Assembly (NCBI GenBank): GCA_031310005.1
Contig: CM062381.1
Span: 62,001 to 126,000, forward strand
From: Dactylellina haptotyla
Taxonomy: Eukaryota > Ascomycota > Orbiliomycetes > Orbiliales > Orbiliaceae
Reading direction: 5' to 3'
Length of the DNA: 64,000 nt
Shown: one piece after another, positions 47,607-58,572 of the stretch
Layout: every line of letters starts with the position of its first letter
How positions within the stretch are numbered: position 1 is the first letter of the stretch
The notes under the pieces: generated by a model
What the model saw: the letters and a program-made list of their open reading frames with translations, nothing else
Databases searched by the model: none
Told to the model about the DNA's origin: nothing
Translations under genes and position numbers: made by a program

Positions 47607-48387
47607 ATGTAGTCGCATATATAAAGTTCTATAACGTGGCTGAAACCGCACCAAGGTAGTTTAGAAATGGGAATCTATAAATTAAAAAGATATACACCGG
47701 ATAAGACTGGGGATGCCCATGTTAAGTATATAACATGCCAACACATTTAACCTATTGTTCTACTTCTTTGCAAGAAGGCCCACAAAGTCTAGCTACGAGA
47801 CTGAAAAGGCGGCTACTCATATAGAAACAGGTAGACTAAATTACTCCATGAGGTGAAACTGATAATGGGTAAGAGAGATATCCAGAAGTGAATACAAAAT
47901 CCGTTATTTAGTAACCCAATTGTCTCGCAAGGCCAGATGCCGTACGGGTCCCACAAAGGTAACCCAAACTAAGTCTAAACTTAAAGAAAGAGCCAAAATA
48001 TATTAAATTCAAGCTAATACATAATTGTCCTAACTACAATGCTCAAAAAAAAATAACTTGCTGATTGTAATATAAAACCAATGAGTAGTCTCATTTAATA
48101 ATTGACTAATCAAGGTCTAAATATGAGCCAGATATGTGCGTATATGTTTGTTGCGGAGGCAGGCTGTTGCGAATGGATTCAAGTAACAATGGTAGGGGTG
48201 GTATGTATGTACGAGGGAAAATATGATGATTCTCTATAGCTTCAGTCTATTGCATTATATTGTTTCCTTTATCTTCCTGACTTCTTTGTTCTCCTTGTCA
48301 GCCACGTGATACATGTGTTACCCGGGTGAAGCCATTGGGCTGCTTCCATAACAATGCTGCATTTAATTAGACTACCAGACTTTCCAA
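47607..48387. other. Intergenic with repeat fossil
   Basis: About 780 bases between convergent genes. It contains motif copies at 47791 and 47921 and the LTR-like repeat at 48149-48358. No gene was seen. Confidence 0.55.
48149..48358. repeat. Diverged interspersed repeat, possible solo LTR fossil
   Basis: A second copy of the repeat at 27509-27707, in the same orientation, starting TGTTGCGGAGGCAGGC and ending near AACAATGCTGC. Divergence from the first copy is substantial, so both look old. No internal region is attached. Confidence 0.4.
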
Positions 48388-49878
48388 TCAAAAGCCTGCT
48401 CTAATATATTCGGTACATTGATCGCCTGCAATTCTCCCGTATACAACACACTCTAAAAGTGAAGACCCGCCCAGCCGGTTCCCTCCATGCACGCCACCCG
48501 CGATTTCGCCTGCTGCCCAAATACCTTCGATTTTTACTCCGTCCTTTCCAAGCACTTCACTTTTTTCGTTAATCAATACACCACCCATTGTAAAATGCAC
48601 AACAGGCGTTACGACTCCGATGTAAACTACAGACTCGAGTGTTGGATCAGTTAATGTCCAAGAACCAAAAGACGTTCGATAAAACTCGTCGGCTTGCTTT
48701 CCCACTACCGTAGAGGCATATCGCTGTATAGATCTCAGTGTCTCTTCACCCAAATCCGCGATGGTTGTCTTTTTCATTAGACCCTTGAATATATAAAAAT
48801 CAACATGGGACTTCGCCGCATTGTAAGTACCCTCGTCAACAACTAATGTAACAGTCCACTGCTTCGGCGAAGTCGTGTTAGGGTCTGTTGTAGTAATGAC
48901 GTGGGTAATATTATCGCGAGTATCCAATTCATTCACAAATCGTTTGCCTTTTAGCAACAAGATTCCTCCTTCCCCACGTAGCATTTCTGCCGCTAGGAAT
49001 TTAATCGGCGACAATAAGTTCGCTGGATCCACAAAGCCAGATGGGTGGACTTGCACCAAATCCATATCGATCAGTTGTGCTCCTATTGCCGTAAGAAGAG
49101 ATTGTGAACCCGGCAGCGGTTGGTTGGTCGATGGATACCCAGCCAAATCTGGCCTGTATTCTGCGAGCGAGCCTTCCGCATCGCCGGCGAATCCTCCCGA
49201 CGCGAAAATGACAGGCCCGTAGAGTTCGTTCTTCTCGCCATCTTCGCACGTATATTCAACGCCCCCGACGCGATTGTTGGAGTATAGAAGCTTGGTAACC
49301 GTGCATGAAGTATGCAAATGGAAGAAGGGCGATTCTTTCAGCGACTTCAGAAACGCGGATACGATAGCAAAGCCTGGTGGTGTTTGGCCGGAGCCACGGT
49401 GTGTTCTAGGTAACGAATGGCCGCCCAGCTGGGCAACCTTGCTGAGGTCTATTCCCTTGGTTTCGGCGAGCCAGGATATTGCGGAAGATGATGAACTTGT
49501 CAAAGTTTTGATAAGTGTCTCACGATGTGCTGTCAGAGTTGACATTGCTTTTCCAGCTGATTTGACAGTGTCGGCGTAAAAGACGTCATCCGATATTGGT
49601 TGGTACTTGGTGGGTGCACCATTGATCCCAGAGGAAGCTTTTATAGAGTTACCGCCAGGTTTAGCAGTACGCTCCAGAAGCCGGACAGTTAGACCGTGGG
49701 AGATTAATTGGCTTGCTGCCGTCAGCCCTGCAAGTCCTGAGCCGACAACTATGGCGCCCTCCTTGGCGCCCTCCTCTGGTTGGGAAATGGGTGACATAGC
49801 CTTGAAATTCGAATTGTATGCTGTGAATAGTCCCAATATACCGGCCAAAAACAAAATTAACGTATATATGCCATTCAT
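48388..49878 (-). CDS. FAD-dependent fumarate reductase (Osm1-like)
   Basis: An intronless frame encodes 496 aa. A hydrophobic N-terminus (LILFLAGILGLFTAY) is followed by the dinucleotide motif AIVVGSGLAGLTAA, the flavin-linked PGGNSIKASSGING, the catalytic-region LVQVHPSGFV and MLRGEGGILL, and the C-terminal HFTMGGVLIN and HGGNRLGGSSLLE typical of flavoprotein fumarate reductases. It reduces fumarate to succinate with reduced flavin, reoxidising FADH2/NADH, in mitochondria or ER in yeast homologues. It lacks the cytochrome b5 domain some fungal forms carry. Its base composition is visibly more GC-rich than the cluster, suggesting a conserved housekeeping gene that marks the right border. Confidence 0.9.
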   Translation of the reverse strand: MNGIYTLILFLAGILGLFTAYNSNFKAMSPISQPEEGAKEGAIVVGSGLAGLTAASQLISHGLTVRLLERTAKPGGNSIKASSGINGAPTKYQPISDDVFYADTVKSAGKAMSTLTAHRETLIKTLTSSSSSAISWLAETKGIDLSKVAQLGGHSLPRTHRGSGQTPPGFAIVSAFLKSLKESPFFHLHTSCTVTKLLYSNNRVGGVEYTCEDGEKNELYGPVIFASGGFAGDAEGSLAEYRPDLAGYPSTNQPLPGSQSLLTAIGAQLIDMDLVQVHPSGFVDPANLLSPIKFLAAEMLRGEGGILLLKGKRFVNELDTRDNITHVITTTDPNTTSPKQWTVTLVVDEGTYNAAKSHVDFYIFKGLMKKTTIADLGEETLRSIQRYASTVVGKQADEFYRTSFGSWTLTDPTLESVVYIGVVTPVVHFTMGGVLINEKSEVLGKDGVKIEGIWAAGEIAGGVHGGNRLGGSSLLECVVYGRIAGDQCTEYIRAGF

Positions 49879-51278
49879 AACGAACTAGAACAGATGATGT
49901 GCGCGGTGTGGGACTAAGAATCGTAGTTAATTGCAAATTTTGATACATGAAATCGATTTAAATCACGATTGCATTTGAGTTTCCCTGTGCGGCTGCGTTG
50001 CATTTGTAACGCGCTAATCAGACCATTTTTACACCACCCACGCCACTCACACAGCGTGCACCGTCATTAATCAACGTACCCGAATTCCAATCCCGAGGCC
50101 AAGACTCTCTTCAAGATAGCGATAAGAGTTGATATTTACTAATTTTACTAATCATACTCGGCGCCGTCGACATCTGTTTCGCACTTTAGTACATCTGTTA
50201 GAGCTACTTATGTAGCTATATGGTGTTCGGTGAGCCCATGGGCCCGAGGCTAATGTATTATAATATTCTCTGTGTGGCGTGTAACCAACACATGCATTCA
50301 AACACATGTCATAAGATCGCCACTCGAAATACGTTTCTATACGGCTCTAGTTGAGCATGCACCGGGCACTCTGTTGCCTATGGAATGCCAGACTAGGATA
50401 AAGGCCGTTGCACCGGCGACATGTTCAACCAGGCCAATCACTATACTCTACTGGTGTTGCTCAGGTTCAAGGCTTATTCACAGCTGTGCATAGCAGATTT
50501 TGTATGTTACAAGAGGTAGGCTTATGCAGCAACTATTCGACAGTAGCCCTATAGGCTAAGGACCAATGAGCAAACCTTAAAAGAGTAATTCGAGAAATAC
50601 TTGAGCGCTGGCTGGGAAGGTACACGTAGTAATATAATATGCTGCCATCGATATTGAAACGAATAATTGCGGTCACGCTGTCTCTCTTTAGGTGCTACTC
50701 TTGGGTGATGAGATGGCGTTATAAACTGAATACGTTGAATATCGGGGTTATAACATGGAGGTGATGCTCTTTTGTGATTAAAAAATCAGGAGACGCCTCT
50801 ATCAAATATTTGTGGATTTCTCAACTGTCTTTCGAGTTCCCGAAATCAAAGATCTGCTCTATGATGTTTCTTACATCTCTATTACATTGTATTTTAGCCG
50901 TTGGTTGTCGCCGCGCCGTGTTGATACCTGCGTTTGGGGTTTAAGTAGGGGTTATCAAACATGCCTAAATTTTTCAAGCTTCTAGTTAAGTGGGCTGTTC
51001 ATACCGACCGCAATTCTGGATTTTGCCAAAATATTAACGCTGAAAGTACGTAGCGCGCCAAATTGGTGGAATCATCAAGTTAACAGTCCACGGCAACCAA
51101 CCGAATAATGGCGGGGTAGCACCGTATTGAAGATATCATCTTAACCTGCTTCGTCGTTTACCCTTCAGATTTTACTGCTTAGTAGAATAGAGGTTACTTG
51201 AAACCGAAGCGATCTAGCCCCGGTGTAAATTGATATAGTAATAAATTAAATAGAAACCTTCCTCCTCGCTAACGATAA
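49879..51278. other. Intergenic, no gene seen
   Basis: About 1.4 kb with no gene supported. It includes the fumarate reductase promoter and the 3' flank of the secreted-protein gene. Confidence 0.55.
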
Positions 51279-52052
51279 TCAAAAAAGAAATATTACAAGA
51301 ATAGAAATCAAGAAACGTTGAAAAATCTGTATCCTAGGGATTCTCAGTCCGGTTGAAGATGAGCCGCTTCGCGAGCTACTCGTCGAGACCTGTCCTGTAC
51401 TAGCATCTACCGTCTTCCCTGTTACGTATTGAATATTGGAAACGGCCATCCCTTTCAGTTGGACCGGCGCGCCGAGAGTGGTTGGACACGATGGCTGATT
51501 CGCCGCGGGCCAATCTAACGAACATTTCTCATCACAGCCCCATGTACAGATGGGATCTAAAATGTTGTAAAGAACGTAATTCTTTGCTACCCAGCTGTCA
51601 GGCTGCTCGAGGCAGCTAGCGAGAAAGTTCATACTATTGGCAGCGCTGAATGCGAGTTTCTTGCCCTGGGTTTTGAGGAGACCTCTGCATTGGTCGGTCG
51701 GTACGTTTTTGTATTGCATGGCTACGGCACCGCCAGCGGTAGGCCGGTCGCTGGCAGAGTAACCCGTATAGAGGTAGTTCCAGGCATCGTAGCTGACATC
51801 GAAGGCGCCACCAGACTGGTCGATACGGAGCAGGTTGACCGACCGACCCTCGTAGGACAGCTCGACGCAGAGATTGTTACAGTCAACGGACCCGGGCCAG
51901 TAAGCAACGCGATTCGTATCAATCTTGCAACCAAGTACGCCAACCGAAGAACTGAAGCTTTCGTGGGGTGTAACCCACGCCGTTTCCGAGCGGCAGAGAA
52001 CTGTGAACAGCGCGACGAGCAGCGCTGTCGATTTTATTAAGTGGGCAAGCAT
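51279..52052 (-). CDS. Secreted, probably GPI-anchored Cys-containing protein
   Basis: The frame opens at 52112, but Met at 52052 gives a clear signal peptide (MLAHLIKSTALLVALFTVLC, cleavage near RSETAW) and a 257-aa protein. The mature part has repeated cysteines: VLGCKIDTNRVAYWPGSVDC then NNLCVELSYEGRSV, later DQCRGLL, ASCLEQ, CTWGCDEKC. The end has a Ser-rich stretch (STSSSRSGSSSTG) followed by a hydrophobic tail, the pattern of a GPI-anchor signal. The core resembles conserved hypothetical secreted proteins of ascomycetes; I cannot name the fold. It lies next to the LysM/chitinase pair and may be a cell-surface or secreted factor. Function unknown. Confidence 0.75.
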   Translation of the reverse strand: MLAHLIKSTALLVALFTVLCRSETAWVTPHESFSSSVGVLGCKIDTNRVAYWPGSVDCNNLCVELSYEGRSVNLLRIDQSGGAFDVSYDAWNYLYTGYSASDRPTAGGAVAMQYKNVPTDQCRGLLKTQGKKLAFSAANSMNFLASCLEQPDSWVAKNYVLYNILDPICTWGCDEKCSLDWPAANQPSCPTTLGAPVQLKGMAVSNIQYVTGKTVDASTGQVSTSSSRSGSSSTGLRIPRIQIFQRFLISILVIFLF

Positions 52053-52729
52053 AAATAAACGAGTGGCGGACGACACAAAGGTCGCCTTGAAGGAATGTAT
52101 AACGTTGAGCAAATGTTTAAATGAATGTGTTGTATGAAAGCTAGACTTATCGCTGGTCGCCGACCGGATCGCCGCGGCGGGCGCAAGGCATTGCGTGAAT
52201 GAGTGAATGATGATAAGAAGGAAGAGGGGTGCAGAGGCCCTTTTCGCATCGTTAATTTGATTTCCCCAAATTTAAAGGGGTGAGACATTCGCCAAAATTA
52301 CTGGCCGAAGCTTTTGATGAGGCAGCTGCTCAGCATAATGTGTTGCTTCGCTGCGCTCCACGCGATTCTCGAAACGGGGTTGTTTGTCAGCCAAATTAAC
52401 AACAAAATTAAAAAACGAAACAAACAAAGAACACCGAACGGCAGAACCTCGAACCAACATGATGGAGGCATCTCAGCAGACACGCGCAGAGTCTTGAATA
52501 TCCGAATTATTTAACAAGGAGGAACAAAATATATGCTACTAGCTACTTTTCAAAATGTAGAAGCCAAGAATAATCAGAAAATTGAAGGTACCAGAATCTA
52601 ATACAAAAAAAACTAGTATGATCTGCATTCACCCGCATTGCAAATACCTCGGGTCATACGTCTAACGAGACCAAACGTTATATATACTTCGGTGACCAAA
52701 TTTTCGAACACTTATCGTTCCGGTTCTCG
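52053..52729. other. Intergenic, no gene seen
   Basis: About 680 bases with short frames only. It holds the secreted-protein promoter and the 3' flank of the LysM gene. Confidence 0.55.
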
Positions 52730-55700
52730 TTATCCCGCGAGTGTGCAATAGGCGTAATCTGGCCACATGTTTCTACAATCCGAACCCACTGAAGGATTCC
52801 ATTCATAAAATTTGGCCATAGTAATCCCTGCCTCCGTAAGAATATCTGCGCAAGATATATTCGCTTCGAGAGTAAAATCCACAAAGTCAGTATTATTGTG
52901 TCATGAGGAGTTGAAAATTGAGACAAATATATATACGTACTGGCGAGTTTCCATCGAGTGCAGTTGGTCGCGGTACCATCACGAGTTGGACCGGGTATCG
53001 CTCCTGAGCTTGTCTTAGTCGCCGTGCTACTAGTGGTGGTTCCACCAGAAACGCCGACGCAATATGCGTAGTCGGGCCACATGCCCGTACAGTCCGAGCT
53101 CACGGTAGGATTCCATGCGTAGAACTGAGCAATGGTGATGCCTTCCTGAGATAAGATATTGGCGCAGCTTGTATCTTTTGCGTTAGAGGGGTCGAAGTTA
53201 GTTATACCTGGCATGAAGTATTCTGTAGAAAAGAGTACGAAAGGCCGATAGATATTAAAAGCTCACCGGATAAGCGCCACTTATTACAAGTAGCTATCGT
53301 TCCTTCTCTGGTAGGCCCAGGAATAGCACCAGAGCTCGTCGTCGTAACTCTTGATGTCGTCGTAGTTGTTCGGGAAGTAGTACTTGTCGACGTTCCAGAG
53401 ACACCTACGCAGTAAGCGTAATCGGGCCACATACCAGTACAATCCGAGCTCACAGTAGGATTCCACGCATAGAACTGTGCAATTGTGATGCCGTTCTGTG
53501 AGAGAATATTCTCGCAGGATGTGTCTGACGATATCAAATCATGTTAGCACAAACTATAATAGAAGAGCAGCGAGTTCAAGAATTCATACTGGACAAAGCC
53601 CATTTGTTGCAGTTGGCTGTGGTTCCCTCTCGCGTCGGACCAGGAATATTAGGAGTCGTGGTTGTCGACCGGGAGGTAGTCGATGTAGGCGTCGGGACTA
53701 AAGTGGTGACAAGATCACCAGTCTGTGGCCAGGCGTCTTTGCCATCGTAATCTGGGCCCCATACACAGTACCAGGTGTCCTGCCAGAGATTCTGGCAATC
53801 GGAACCGACTGCTGGGTTCCATTCCTTGAAGTGGGCTAGGGATACACCTTTCTTGTTTACGAAGCTGGTGCAACTATCGTTAACTAGAGTTGCCATGTTA
53901 GATCTATATTCTGTTCTGGACCTGCGCTTGGTGTTTGAATAAGAACTTACCATTTTTTGCCCACTGGTAACACGGGGAAACAACACCGTTCTGAACAGGA
54001 CCCGGTGCCGGGAAGGCTCCTTCTTCCTCTTTCTCAGGTAGTACTATAAAAATAATTATTAATCGATATCCCTAACGATGGTCCAATGAGAGGGTTGCCG
54101 AGGAAGCACGACTATACCTAGATCTCCAATTGATACACAATACTGATAGCCAATTTTGAAAGCACAACTTGTACCAGGTGTCAATTTCTGGTTCCATTGC
54201 TCAATATCCTCCTGCTTGACTCCATACTGAGTAGCTGCGTCCGCACAACTTTTAGAGTACTCAGTACTACCAAAATAGTATGCGCAATCAAGACGGGTAC
54301 CGTTAGCTAGTGGCATTGGAGTTCCCGTCGCTACTGGGCCTTCGGTAGTTGTAGCCAGCGAATTCCAGTCGAACGTTGTCGGTGGGGCTGTATTGGTCTG
54401 GATGCTCAGAGGATGTCCGCTGTACGTTGTGACTGGGAATCGTAAGTATCTCGTTGAGAAACGTAGTATGTAATAGTTTACATAGCTGTAGGCTTCTTTT
54501 GACTCTATACTCACTGGTTCCGACAGGTAGAATACAATAATTATAGCCTGCCCAAAGATTGGTGCAATTCGAGTTGATCATTGGATTCAAGAAAATAAAG
54601 TCCTCCAGAGAAATACCATTCCTCTGTATAACGAGATTACAATTGTCTCCGAGTGAAACTTGGTAGTATCGTCCGCACCGGGTGTTGACGTCTGGTGCTA
54701 AGCTCGTTGGGATAGACCTTTAAGACGATCGAAGTCAGGTACACATGCGATAACAAGAGTATGGGCTTTACTTACACAGCGGTAGAAGCAGTAGATATTT
54801 GCGAAGTTCCTGGGTCGGTGACCGTTGGAATCGTAAATGGACCATACGGATTGCTGTATATTGAATTCAGTCAGTCAGTCTTTTTCAGTCTATGAAATGA
54901 AGTCTAAGGAAAGTATCCTAGGGTCAGACTAATTACCTCACACAGATATCTTGACCGACAAAGTAGCCGCCATCGAAGTTGCGGCACCAGTGATCAATAC
55001 CAGGGTTCCAGCTTTGGAGCATAACTGCGGTAACGTTCTGTTTTAAGCTATAGGCAACGCTGTTGCAGGTATCATTCGATTTGACTCGGTAGACATCGCA
55101 TCGGCCGATATCAGGTAAACATAAGCTCCCAGAAGTCGGGAAATTACCGCAGCCTTCTCCGAGGTTGTTCGCCTGCAGTAGGTTGAGAGTGCTGATTCGA
55201 TTTTTTGAGGATATTTCGGTACAATTTGCCCCAGAAGGGATCGGGATCGTGGTTCCCAAACATGTGGGAGTGACGGCAGGGTGCGTAGTTGTACTGTTGA
55301 GAATTACAGGCGTTGGTTTAATAATCGGATATCCAGTCACGGAGCAACTAGACTTGATGTCGGAGAAGTCTACATTTAAAGAGTCCTCATAACCGAACTC
55401 AGAATTAAGAATCGCTTGTTGGTTCTTCAGAAGACCTGTGCCAGGAACTAAGCATTAGCACAAAGACCACATATACTATTTCCCTGTTTCCCGAATCTTT
55501 GACAGACATTCTTTACACAGTGCGGCGGCTCCGGTTGGAGCAGGTGTAGCTTCACTAGTAGATTTGGCACACCAAATTCCCTGCCTACTCATGGTATAAG
55601 TAACAAGTTCGTCCCTTTCTCGAATACCGATAATCGAGCATCGTCAGTTCGTGTCGGCGGACAAGGGCTAACTTACGAATCTTTTAGACAGTTCAAAGTT

Positions 55701-56062
55701 CGTCCGTAGACGTAATAATTAGCGAGTGATACCGCAGAATAAGCAAGATCCGTAACGCCATCAATATAGACCCAATTTCCGCAAGCAGTTTGTACGTTAT
55801 TGACATAGGCGGTTAAGCTGTTGCTGCAGGCAGTCGAACATAGAGATGTCAAGACGGATTCTTCAAAGTCGCGCGAATTAGGTTCACTAGCAAGTTCATC
55901 CGGGCAAGACGATATTGGCGCAAGCAGAGCAGTATTGCATTCAATGCTGGCGCCTTTCTCCCTAAAGTCTTCCCAGTATAAGTTCACTTGTGCCAATATA
56001 GCTTTGCTGGAGCAAAGAAAGGCTATAAAGGTTATTGATCTCATGCCTCCTAACTTTGGCAT
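52730..56062 (-). CDS. Secreted protein with eight LysM modules
   Basis: Eleven minus-strand exons join in frame to 856 aa: 56062-55677, 55584-55508, 55435-54937, 54853-54776, 54717-54515, 54432-54118, 54043-53951, 53883-53590, 53524-53267, 53174-52941, 52863-52730. A signal peptide ([19 protein letters not shown], Met at 56044) leads a Cys-rich N-terminal region, followed by eight LysM-type modules, which bind chitin or peptidoglycan-like glycans. The last four share the pattern CxKWxLS...SCxxIL...GITxAxFYxWNPxV...C...WPDYAYC, linked by Thr/Ser and PGPTR linkers. Each of these modules is split by a phase-1 intron after the first Cys motif. Modules six and seven are nearly identical. The donor after 55508 is weak (gtctgt), but the join restores the conserved LCKECLLKNQQ. 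It is divergent from a chitinase gene, as in known fungal LysM/chitinase pairs. Confidence 0.88.
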
Positions 56063-58572
56063 TCAAAGACAATCGTGAGGAGGTAATGATAGAAGATGAT
56101 AGATGTCTAGGGATTAGTATAACATTGGAATATTGATGTATCTAGTCTAGTCGATTTATTTATTGATGAGTACAGTTATCATAAGTTAGTATGTAGGAAA
56201 CCGAAAACAGTGATTGAAACAGAAGCGCACCAGTTCCGAGGCCAGATGTTCGAAGGACCGACTTGTCTCTCTGTAGATTCGTTCTCTATGCATGGACTAA
56301 CTCAAGTTTAGGAATTGACTATAGTAGGATAACTGAAGCCTGAAGACGTTGGGGGGCTCTCGCATCGGCGGGAGACCTTTCTTACGGTTATCAGAATAAT
56401 TTTGCTAGAAGAAGAGAACGGCGCGGATAACTGCCGCAATAGTCATGCACTCTCGGTAACATTGAGAAAACTGGGTACCATGGACATAGCATGGGTCTAA
56501 AACCTCTTCTTTGCCGGAATTTCCGAATATTTCGTCAGATTTCAATGTCATACAATCATCTGATCATTAAGGAAGGAAGTATTTCGCTACTGAGGCTCAG
56601 CTTCACGTTTCATTGGGCAGCCTTTCCCTTGACCAGTTTTCTTATTGATCGGGGGCTAAACAGCGGTACCGGTTCTTCTTTTAAGCAGCTTCCGTATTTG
56701 GATGGCATCGGCAATATTTCAACATATCATATCATCAATCTCCGCTCGTGATGCCAAACTTCATTATTCCGGCAGATAGATACAGGAGTATCCTAGCTCC
56801 TGAACCTAGCTCCATTTTATCGTCCCTGGAAGACACAAGTACCTGAACCCAGTATGCCGGGCCCTTTAGTCTCGTCGAAATAAAGTTATCGGCATGCGAA
56901 AGTGGATCATCATGTTCAGTTCGTCAGGTACGATCGGAACCCGCCTCACTCTCCCATTTTCCCCGAAAGAAGAGTTTTTCACTGGCACATTGTGAGCAAT
57001 TCGGGGATAGGCAGCAATCGACATACAACCGGAAGACAGGGAGCATGTCTTAATTTTATTTTATTTCTGTATCTGGCCCATTTCATCGTAGTTGTCCGAG
57101 GCTTATTTAGTGGTTCTTGCAACTGCCGAAATATTCAAAATTAACGTACCTTGAGCCTGCTGGATGCATTCTGCAGGAGAAAACGCATTTATGAAAGAGG
57201 TGCATGCGCCTGCATATTCCCGCTTGTACCCTGTAGCTGATCAGTTTAGCATCACGTCAAAAAATATCCGGTCCGGCGCCTTGGCTCGGGCGTCGATATT
57301 GAATGAGAATATTCATGAATGGGAGTGGAGGGTTTCCATATCTAGTTTTGTATGTCCAAATCCAATTCATTTGGTCGTCTTGGATTTATCTGCCTTAGGT
57401 AAACCCCTGAGAATCAGCCGGACGCAAGAAATTTTCAAAATTTTGACTACCTCGCCGTGGCAATGCTGCAGTATACCGCACTGCATTACTGATTCCGGAC
57501 CGATATGTGTTCTGCCGTTCGATTTAGCCTCCAACACAAACCTAACCATACGCCACTTTCGCGTGAAATATTATGCGGAATTCAAGTTCCGACTAAAAGG
57601 ATCCAGGGGCTTCGGGTAAGGCGTTCCCTAGCAAGGCTTCACTTGTATGTTCTGCATCAAGACGGATCTAGTCGATTCATGGGTATTCGCTCGCGCTCCC
57701 GAGAAAGCCCCTATAAAAATAATTTGGCCAAGTCAGGTAAGCGCCAAGGTAAGCGCCAAGGGTATCACCTAGATTGGTCAAGCCAGTGAGCGGCAAAACC
57801 AGGATATTATGCTTTCGCACTTCATATCAAAAATCTGACAGGCCTTTTTATTTCTGTGAAAAGTACATTGGGTTTTGTATCCGGGAGATAGAAAGTTGAA
57901 TAAATTACCATGCCCATACTTTGGCGCCCGCTACCCAAACCCGAAACGTAAGGTTCACGACATTGCCATTGTATTTGTTTTATTACACTGACGATCGAAT
58001 GTTCATGTAAGAAGAGTTTTCAATGGCATGTCAGACAACGGCTGGAAACAACAAGGATACTTCAGTTCTTAAGCGAAAAGTGAGCACTGGCCGCGAAGCT
58101 CCGGCATGTGAAATGTTCCAAGAACCTGATATAAACATGGCTACCTAGAAACTAAACCCTTGCGCAAAACATGGTACAGGAGGACGTTCAGCGGAAATTG
58201 GATAACCACCGGGGTTTTTTGAGTTTGCAACCGATTAATATACAAGCTTCCTAAAAAGTTCAATTAGCAAGACTCAGCACCCTCGGCCGTAAGTATACTG
58301 GGAAATCCGATTTTAGTGAGCTCACAATCATCAGTAAATCTCCGTAATATCTTAGGCTATCCTTCCGTATCATAGTTTATCGGAATGACTTGTCTAAGGG
58401 ATAAGCCAACTGCCGACAAGCCTGAACCAGAGTGTCTTTATTTCTAATACTGAAAGAGCATTCTCTCGAATTTCTTCCTCAGCGAGGTCTATCTTCTCTT
58501 CCATGCCGTAAGGTTCATAGAAATAGGAAATTTTTTTTTATATGGCATTTTGATGGCATTGTAGGGTCAAAC
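56063..58572. promoter_or_regulatory. Long divergent intergenic region, LysM / chitinase
   Basis: About 2.5 kb between divergent start codons with no convincing gene. A 151-codon frame at 57164-57619 has no recognisable feature. A tandem pair of GGTAAGCGCCAA occurs at about 57737-57760. The region probably holds the promoters of both genes. Confidence 0.45.

Noticed and set aside
48875-49888. Several plus-strand frames opposite the fumarate reductase
   Set aside because: Antisense shadows of a GC-richer coding region; no independent evidence.
51690-52137. Plus-strand frames opposite the secreted-protein gene
   Set aside because: Antisense shadows; the minus-strand gene has a signal peptide and conserved cysteines.
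57164-57619. A 151-codon plus-strand frame in the LysM/chitinase intergenic region
   Set aside because: It starts with ATG but has no signal peptide, motif or recognisable family, and lies where promoters are expected.
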